The notes under the pieces were generated by a model. That model saw nothing but the letters and a program-made list of their open reading frames with translations. It had not been told where the DNA came from and made no database searches. From Bacteroidaceae bacterium (GTDB taxonomy: Bacteria; Bacteroidota; Bacteroidia; Bacteroidales; Barnesiellaceae_A): 54,504 bases of DNA. Where the stretch lies: the NCBI GenBank assembly GCA_017531985.1, contig JAFXJY010000031.1, positions 1 through 54,504 of the forward strand. Direction: 5' to 3'. Positions 50,606 to 54,504 of the stretch are shown one piece after another (positions within the stretch are counted from its first letter, which is position 1; each line of letters begins with the position of its first letter). Both the position numbers and the translations under genes were made by a program.

Positions 50606-51363
50606 AAAAAATACTTGTTTCTCAACCGAAACCTACTACCGAGAAATCACCTTACTACGACATAGCACAAAAATATGGCGTAGAGATAGTGTTCCGTCCA
50701 TTTATCAAAGTTGAAGGTCTTTCATCGAAAGAATTTCGTCAACAGAAAATATCAATTCTTGACCACACCGCTATCATTTTTAACACAAGAACAGCCATAG
50801 ATCACTTTTTCACATTGTGTAAAAGTCTTCGTATCACTATCCCTGATACGATGAAATACTTCTGCACAACAGAGAACATATCACTCTATTTACAGAAATA
50901 TATAGTCTATCGCAAACGCAAAATACACTTTGGTAACAAAACAAACAAGATAGAAGATATAGTACAATTACTTGCCAAGTATAATGAAAAGTATCTATAT
51001 CCTGTATCCGATGTACACAAAGACGACACTTCGTTCCTCGAAAAAGCCAATATCAACTATACCAAAGCTATAATGTACCGTACAGTAAGCAACGATTTCA
51101 CACCCGAGGAAGAATTTGACTACGACATGTTGGTATTTTTCAGCCCCGCAGGTATAGCTTCATTATTGAAAAATTTTCCGGAATTTGTACAAGGTGATAT
51201 TAAAATAGCCTGCTTTGGACCTACAACAGCCAAGGCAGCCAAAGAAGCTGGATTACGTCTTGATATAGAAGCTCCAACCCCCGAAATGCCATCAATAACC
51301 GGAGCATTGGATGCCTACTTAAAAAATAATATCAATAACAACGATAATCCCGATAAAAATTAA
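50596..51363 (+). CDS. hemD: Uroporphyrinogen-III synthase
   Basis: Closes and inverts ring D of hydroxymethylbilane in heme/siroheme synthesis. The family is sequence-poor, but the alternating two-domain pattern is visible: KKILVSQPKPTTEKSPYYDI, IIFNTRTAIDHFFTLC, LYPVSDVHKDDTSFLEKANI, YDMLVFFSPAGIASLLKNFP and KIACFGPTTAKAAKEAGLRL. 255 residues, typical. ATG 50596 overlaps the DUF4271 stop. Followed by a terminator. Confidence 0.88.
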   Translation: MEIKKILVSQPKPTTEKSPYYDIAQKYGVEIVFRPFIKVEGLSSKEFRQQKISILDHTAIIFNTRTAIDHFFTLCKSLRITIPDTMKYFCTTENISLYLQKYIVYRKRKIHFGNKTNKIEDIVQLLAKYNEKYLYPVSDVHKDDTSFLEKANINYTKAIMYRTVSNDFTPEEEFDYDMLVFFSPAGIASLLKNFPEFVQGDIKIACFGPTTAKAAKEAGLRLDIEAPTPEMPSITGALDAYLKNNINNNDNPDKN

Positions 51364-51386
51364 TAATCGTTCAACCTACCCTATAT

Positions 51387-51437
51387 CACCTCGTATAAGC
51401 GTGTGGTTGTAACACCCGGGCTTGCGAGGTGTTTTTT
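51387..51437 (+). terminator. Terminator between hemD and rnpA
   Basis: CACCTCG (51387-51393) pairs with CGAGGTG (51425-51431), followed by TTTTTT. An inner stem AAGC/GCTT with GTGT/ACAC extends it. Some transcription must still reach rnpA or start just after, since no separate promoter was found. Confidence 0.75.
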
Positions 51438-51449
51438 ATATAGAAAACA

Positions 51450-51827
51450 ATGTACCGATTGACAAAAGAAGAAAAATTATGCAGCCGCACACGCATAGAA
51501 TTACTCTTTGCCGAGGGTAAATCTTTTGCACAATTTCCTCTACGCATTGTCTACCGCATCCATGACAAAACAACACCCGACGAACTACCGCAATTTTTCA
51601 TAAGTGTTCCCAAACGCAAATTTAAGCGTGCCGTAAAACGTGTGTGGTTGCGTCGACGCATCCGCGAAGCATACAGACTCAATAAACATCTTCTTACCAA
51701 CTTAGGTAACCAATCGATTGACATGGCTTTCCTATATATAGCCGGTGAGAAAAACAACTTCGCAACAATCGACAACCGCATGAAAGAAATACTTATCAAA
51801 CTTAATAACAGCCTACAAAAAGAATAA
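51450..51827 (+). CDS. rnpA: Ribonuclease P protein component
   Basis: The protein subunit of RNase P that helps the RNA process tRNA 5' ends. The diagnostic basic helix KFKRAVKRVWLRRRIREAYR (RNR-type motif) follows FFISVPKRK; the family start MYRLTKEEKLCSRTRIELLF is typical. 125 residues. Followed by yidD (14 bases). In many bacteria rnpA follows rpmH near the origin; here it is between hemD and yidD, as in other Bacteroidetes. Confidence 0.93.
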   Translation: MYRLTKEEKLCSRTRIELLFAEGKSFAQFPLRIVYRIHDKTTPDELPQFFISVPKRKFKRAVKRVWLRRRIREAYRLNKHLLTNLGNQSIDMAFLYIAGEKNNFATIDNRMKEILIKLNNSLQKE

Positions 51828-51841
51828 TAAAAACGTAATTA

Positions 51842-52072
51842 ATGGACACAATCAATAAAATACTCAGCAGGCTGCTATTACTACCCATTTACTTCTATCG
51901 CAGTTGTATATCACCACTTTTTCCACCCACATGTCGATACACACCCACATGTTCACAATATGCCATAGAAGCCATAAAAAAACATGGAGCCATCAAAGGG
52001 CTATGGTTGACAATCAAACGTGTATGCCGTTGCCACCCTTGGGGCGGAAGCGGTTATGACCCAGTGCCATGA
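51842..52072 (+). CDS. yidD: Membrane protein insertion efficiency factor YidD
   Basis: A 76-residue protein: the conserved [20 protein letters not shown], then [17 protein letters not shown], are the whole YidD signature with its cysteines. It assists YidC-dependent insertion at the inner membrane. Overlaps the next gene by 4 bases. Confidence 0.95.
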   Translation: MDTINKILSRLLLLPIYFYRSCISPLFPPTCRYTPTCSQYAIEAIKKHGAIKGLWLTIKRVCRCHPWGGSGYDPVP

Positions 52073-52701
52073 TTACGTTATACGACATACACACTCATCA
52101 CAAACACAGTGAACATAAGGCAATTATTTCAGTATTGCCCTCACAATATATACCCATTCAAGATGTATATTACTCGATAGGTATACATCCCTGGAATAGC
52201 GACAATTATCAAAAAGACGATATTGATTTACTACAACAATATATTCAACATCACAATGTAGTAGCAGTAGGCGAAACAGGAATTGACCGCAAAAGAGGAG
52301 CTTGCATAGAACAGCAAGTAATATTGCTGGAAAAACACATAGCTTTATCGGAACAATTCAAAAAACCACTCATTCTACATGTTGTACATGGTATAGATAT
52401 AATACTAAACATGCACAATAAATACAAACCCTCTCAACAATGGATTATACATGGTTATAGAGGCAATCCCATCACAACTCGTCAACTATTAAATAAAAAT
52501 ATACAACTATCATTCAACCATAAGTTTAATATAGAAAGTGTTAAAATAACGCCTATCGAAAAATTATGGATTGAAAGTGATGAAAACCCCGAATTACTTG
52601 AAGAAAACTATCGTAAAATAGCACTCATCAAGAATTTAAGTGTAGATGAACTCAAATTATCCACTCAATTAAGAGCCGAAAAACTATTTTTTCAATCGTA
52701 A
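52069..52701 (+). CDS. TatD-family metal-dependent hydrolase (short form)
   Basis: A 210-residue amidohydrolase-like protein, shorter than the usual 255-265-residue TatD nucleases. The metal site residues are recognisable: [24 protein letters not shown] (E), LILHVVHG (H), WIIHGYRG, and [14 protein letters not shown] (D). The short form is common in this phylum. Whether it is a 3'-5' DNase like TatD is not shown. Starts within the yidD stop. Confidence 0.88.
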   Translation: MITLYDIHTHHKHSEHKAIISVLPSQYIPIQDVYYSIGIHPWNSDNYQKDDIDLLQQYIQHHNVVAVGETGIDRKRGACIEQQVILLEKHIALSEQFKKPLILHVVHGIDIILNMHNKYKPSQQWIIHGYRGNPITTRQLLNKNIQLSFNHKFNIESVKITPIEKLWIESDENPELLEENYRKIALIKNLSVDELKLSTQLRAEKLFFQS

Positions 52702-52703
52702 CA

Positions 52704-52735
52704 ATTGTATTAAAAAAAAATATATACTACATTTG
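52704..52735 (+). promoter_or_regulatory. Promoter of tyrS
   Basis: ATTG (52704-52707), 20 bases, TACATTTG (52728-52735): three of four and a full match. Leader of about 45 bases before ATG 52787. Confidence 0.65.
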
Positions 52736-52786
52736 TATTTCATCTAAACATAAAACAACGAAATATAAACAAAACAATATAAAACT

Positions 52787-54079
52787 ATGAATTTTATAGA
52801 AGAACTCAGATGGCGTGGCATGATACACGATATGATGCCCGGAACAGAAGAACAAATGCAGAAAGAGATGACAGTAGGATACTTAGGTATAGACCCTACT
52901 GCCGACTCACTTCATATAGGTCACCTTGTAGGTGTTATGATGCTGCGTCACTTGCAACGAGCCGGTCACAAACCTATTGCACTCGTTGGTGGTGCTACCG
53001 GTATGATAGGCGACCCATCAATGAAATCGCAAGAACGCAAGCTCCTTGACGAGAATACTTTGCGTCACAATCAGGAAGCTATCAAAAAACAATTGGCTCA
53101 TTTTCTCGATTTTGACTCCGATGCCCCCAATGCCGCCGAACTGGTCAACAACTACGACTGGATGAAAGAATTTTCATTCATCGACTTTATTCGCAGTGTT
53201 GGCAAGCTCATTACTGTCAACTATATGATGGCAAAAGATTCAGTAAAAAAACGTCTTTCGGGAACATCGGGTGAAGGAATGTCTTTTACCGAATTTTCTT
53301 ACCAGCTCATGCAAGGTTATGATTTTGCCTACCTTTACCATAATCGCAACTGTAAGTTACAGATGGGAGGCTCTGATCAATGGGGTAACATCACTACCGG
53401 AACCGAACTTATCCGACGCATGCATGGAGGAGAAGCCTTCGCTATAACTTGTCCTCTTATTACCAAAGCCGATGGTACAAAATTTGGCAAAACAGAAAGT
53501 GGCAATGTATGGCTCGACCCTCGTTACACCTCACCCTACAAATTCTACCAATTCTGGCTGAATGTAAGTGACGTAGATGCCGAACGTTACATCAAGATAT
53601 TCACATCACTCACTCGCGAAGAAATAGATGCCATAATTGCCGAACAACACGAAGCTCCACATTTGCGTCCGTTGCAAAAACGACTGGCACAAGAAATAAC
53701 AATCATGGTACACAGCCAAGAAGCCTACGATGCCGCAGTAGCTGCATCTAATATTCTATTTGGCAACACAACAGCCGACGCTCTACGCAATCTCGATGAA
53801 ACTACACTACTCGATGTCTTTGATGGAGTTCCTACTTATGAAATATCACTCGAAGAACTCAAAAACGGAATAAAAGCCATCGAACTCACTACCGACAAAG
53901 CTGCTATATTCCCATCAAAAGGAGAAATGCGTAAACTCACACAAGGTGGAGGTGTATCTATCAATAAAGAAAAACTCACTTCTTTCGATCAGGTTATTGA
54001 CGACTCGCAACTCGTTGCCGGCAAATACCTCATCGTACAGAAAGGTAAAAAGAACTATTTCTTGGTCATTGCTAAATAA
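52787..54079 (+). CDS. tyrS: Tyrosyl-tRNA synthetase
   Basis: A class I synthetase charging tRNA-Tyr. HIGH motif [20 protein letters not shown], the tyrosine pocket [20 protein letters not shown] with [12 protein letters not shown], and the KMSKS loop as [14 protein letters not shown]-terminal S4-like domain ([14 protein letters not shown]). 430 residues, usual length. Its own promoter precedes it although tatD is close upstream. Confidence 0.96.
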   Translation: MNFIEELRWRGMIHDMMPGTEEQMQKEMTVGYLGIDPTADSLHIGHLVGVMMLRHLQRAGHKPIALVGGATGMIGDPSMKSQERKLLDENTLRHNQEAIKKQLAHFLDFDSDAPNAAELVNNYDWMKEFSFIDFIRSVGKLITVNYMMAKDSVKKRLSGTSGEGMSFTEFSYQLMQGYDFAYLYHNRNCKLQMGGSDQWGNITTGTELIRRMHGGEAFAITCPLITKADGTKFGKTESGNVWLDPRYTSPYKFYQFWLNVSDVDAERYIKIFTSLTREEIDAIIAEQHEAPHLRPLQKRLAQEITIMVHSQEAYDAAVAASNILFGNTTADALRNLDETTLLDVFDGVPTYEISLEELKNGIKAIELTTDKAAIFPSKGEMRKLTQGGGVSINKEKLTSFDQVIDDSQLVAGKYLIVQKGKKNYFLVIAK

Positions 54080-54145
54080 AATAAACCTCAATACACCCCA
54101 AAAATCATCTTTTTTGAATTTTTTTGCAAAATTTTTATTCAAAAA

Positions 54146-54177
54146 TTTGGTGATTTCATAAAGTGGTATTACCTTTG
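54146..54177 (+). promoter_or_regulatory. Consensus promoter of tRNA-Gln
   Basis: TTTG (54146-54149), 20 bases, TACCTTTG (54170-54177): a perfect Bacteroidetes promoter, about 30 bases before the tRNA. Confidence 0.8.
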
Positions 54178-54213
54178 CATCGCTTTTAGGGAAAACCCTT
54201 AGCACATAGGTAC

Positions 54214-54287
54214 TGGCTTATGGTGTAATGGTAGCACAACAGGTTTTGGTTCTGTTTGTCTAGGTTCGAATCCTGGTAAGCCAACCA
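54214..54287 (+). tRNA. tRNA-Gln (anticodon UUG), CCA encoded
   Basis: The acceptor arms TGGCTTA (54214-54220) and TAAGCCA (54277-54283) pair perfectly. The anticodon loop TTTTGGT carries TTG, and TTCGAAT lies in the T loop. Discriminator A54284 is followed by CCA at 54285-54287. It has its own promoter and terminator. Confidence 0.95.
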
Positions 54288-54297
54288 CACAAAAAAA

Positions 54298-54324
54298 GAC
54301 TCGAAAATTCGAGTCTTTTTTTTA
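54298..54324 (+). terminator. Terminator of tRNA-Gln
   Basis: GACTCGAA and TTCGAGTC form an 8-bp stem (54298-54315) with a 2-base centre, followed by eight or nine Ts. Confidence 0.9.
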
Positions 54325-54404
54325 TATATATATTTTCATAAGAAGAGAGGGGCGGCTTATTGGGGCTCAGTAGCAAAAAGGTGTGGGAAATTCGTTCAAA
54401 GTTG

Positions 54405-54412
54405 TATCTTTG
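54405..54412 (+). promoter_or_regulatory. -7 box before the partial transposase gene
   Basis: TATCTTTG followed by CA, only 6 bases from the ATG at 54418, so the leader is extremely short. No good -33 TTTG is seen. Confidence 0.4.
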
Positions 54413-54417
54413 CAGTT

Positions 54418-54504
54418 ATGGAAACAAAGATATTGGAACAATTTGCACGTATAGTACTACCGAGTGAGATACTGGAACGTTTTGAGATAGTAAAAATAGA
54501 GACC
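54418..54504 (+). CDS. Partial transposase, N-terminal region (ISAon1-like)
   Basis: The first 29 residues, METKILEQFARIVLPSEILE followed by RFEIVKIET, resemble the short first reading frame of ISAon1-type elements of Bacteroidetes (a 'LLP-x-x-L-x-x-F-x-(I/V)-V' start). The gene runs off the window, so identity rests on this short stretch. Such elements usually carry a second frame with the catalytic domain. Confidence 0.45.
   Translation, partial: METKILEQFARIVLPSEILERFEIVKIET

Larger units (their letters stand above)
54350..54504 (+). mobile_element. Left part of an insertion sequence (cut by the window edge)
   Basis: After the tRNA terminator a GC-rich stretch (GGGGCGGCTTATTGGGGCTC) leads into a promoter box and a transposase-like start. 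The terminal inverted repeat cannot be verified because the right end is outside the window, so the left boundary is approximate. It is placed directly after a tRNA operon, a common insertion site. Confidence 0.4.

Noticed and set aside
1..54504. CRISPR array, prophage, toxin-antitoxin or restriction system
   Set aside because: No regularly spaced repeats, phage structural genes, toxin-antitoxin pairs or methylase/nuclease motifs were seen in any part of the window.

Overview
The window is chromosomal DNA from a member of the Bacteroidetes, most likely the order Bacteroidales. The evidence is many promoters of the Bacteroidetes type (TTTG, 19-21 bases, TAnnTTTG) with A-rich leaders and no Shine-Dalgarno sites, C-terminal type IX secretion (T9SS) sorting domains, families typical of the phylum (DUF4271, DUF4369-thioredoxin lipoproteins, WbqC, M3 lipoprotein peptidase) and a B. 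subtilis-type frdCAB operon. The family or genus cannot be fixed from the sequence alone. Nearly everything is core housekeeping; the exceptions are a decaying region at the left edge and the start of an insertion sequence at the right edge.

Layout. 1-2800: two small outer-membrane beta-barrel genes flanking a lipoprotein gene, with repeated leaders, a duplicated gene tail plus hairpin, an orphan T9SS sorting-domain tail and a possible frameshifted small gene. 2817-5053 (minus): LOG-family protein and mannose-1-phosphate guanylyltransferase. 5378-8314: secreted GH13 amylase with two starch-binding modules and a T9SS tail. 8515-16158 (plus): two lipoproteins (one thioredoxin-like but without the CxxC), YifB/ComM ATPase, GNAT, an unassigned TIM-barrel-like protein and mutS, which has an elaborate folded leader. 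16297-20087 (minus): non-catalytic carbohydrate-binding T9SS cargo and pckA. 20400-22087 (plus): flavodoxin-ferredoxin protein and WYL regulator. 22169-34005 (minus): SulP transporter, acyltransferase-like protein, upp, topA, then the operon argS - thioredoxin lipoprotein - thioredoxin lipoprotein - cysS.

34353-44086 (plus): two rhomboid proteases overlapping an endonuclease/exonuclease/phosphatase membrane protein, an M3 peptidase, a radical SAM protein, then dapB - lepB - degenerate lepB - wbqC. 44364-47836 (minus): frdCAB. 48060-54079 (plus): epimerase - LOG - DUF4271 - hemD, terminator, rnpA - yidD - tatD, tyrS. The right end has tRNA-Gln(UUG), its terminator, and the beginning of a transposase gene.

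Functional themes: (i) extracellular starch use by an amylase and a separate multi-module carbohydrate-binding protein, both carrying T9SS tails; (ii) envelope biogenesis and proteolysis (rhomboids, signal peptidase pair, YidD, thioredoxin lipoproteins); (iii) fermentative C4 metabolism (PckA plus FrdCAB). No convincing wholly new defence or mobile system was found. The items most worth a second look are the tandem signal peptidase homologue that has lost both catalytic residues, the branched mutS leader RNA, and the repeat/remnant region at 1-2800.
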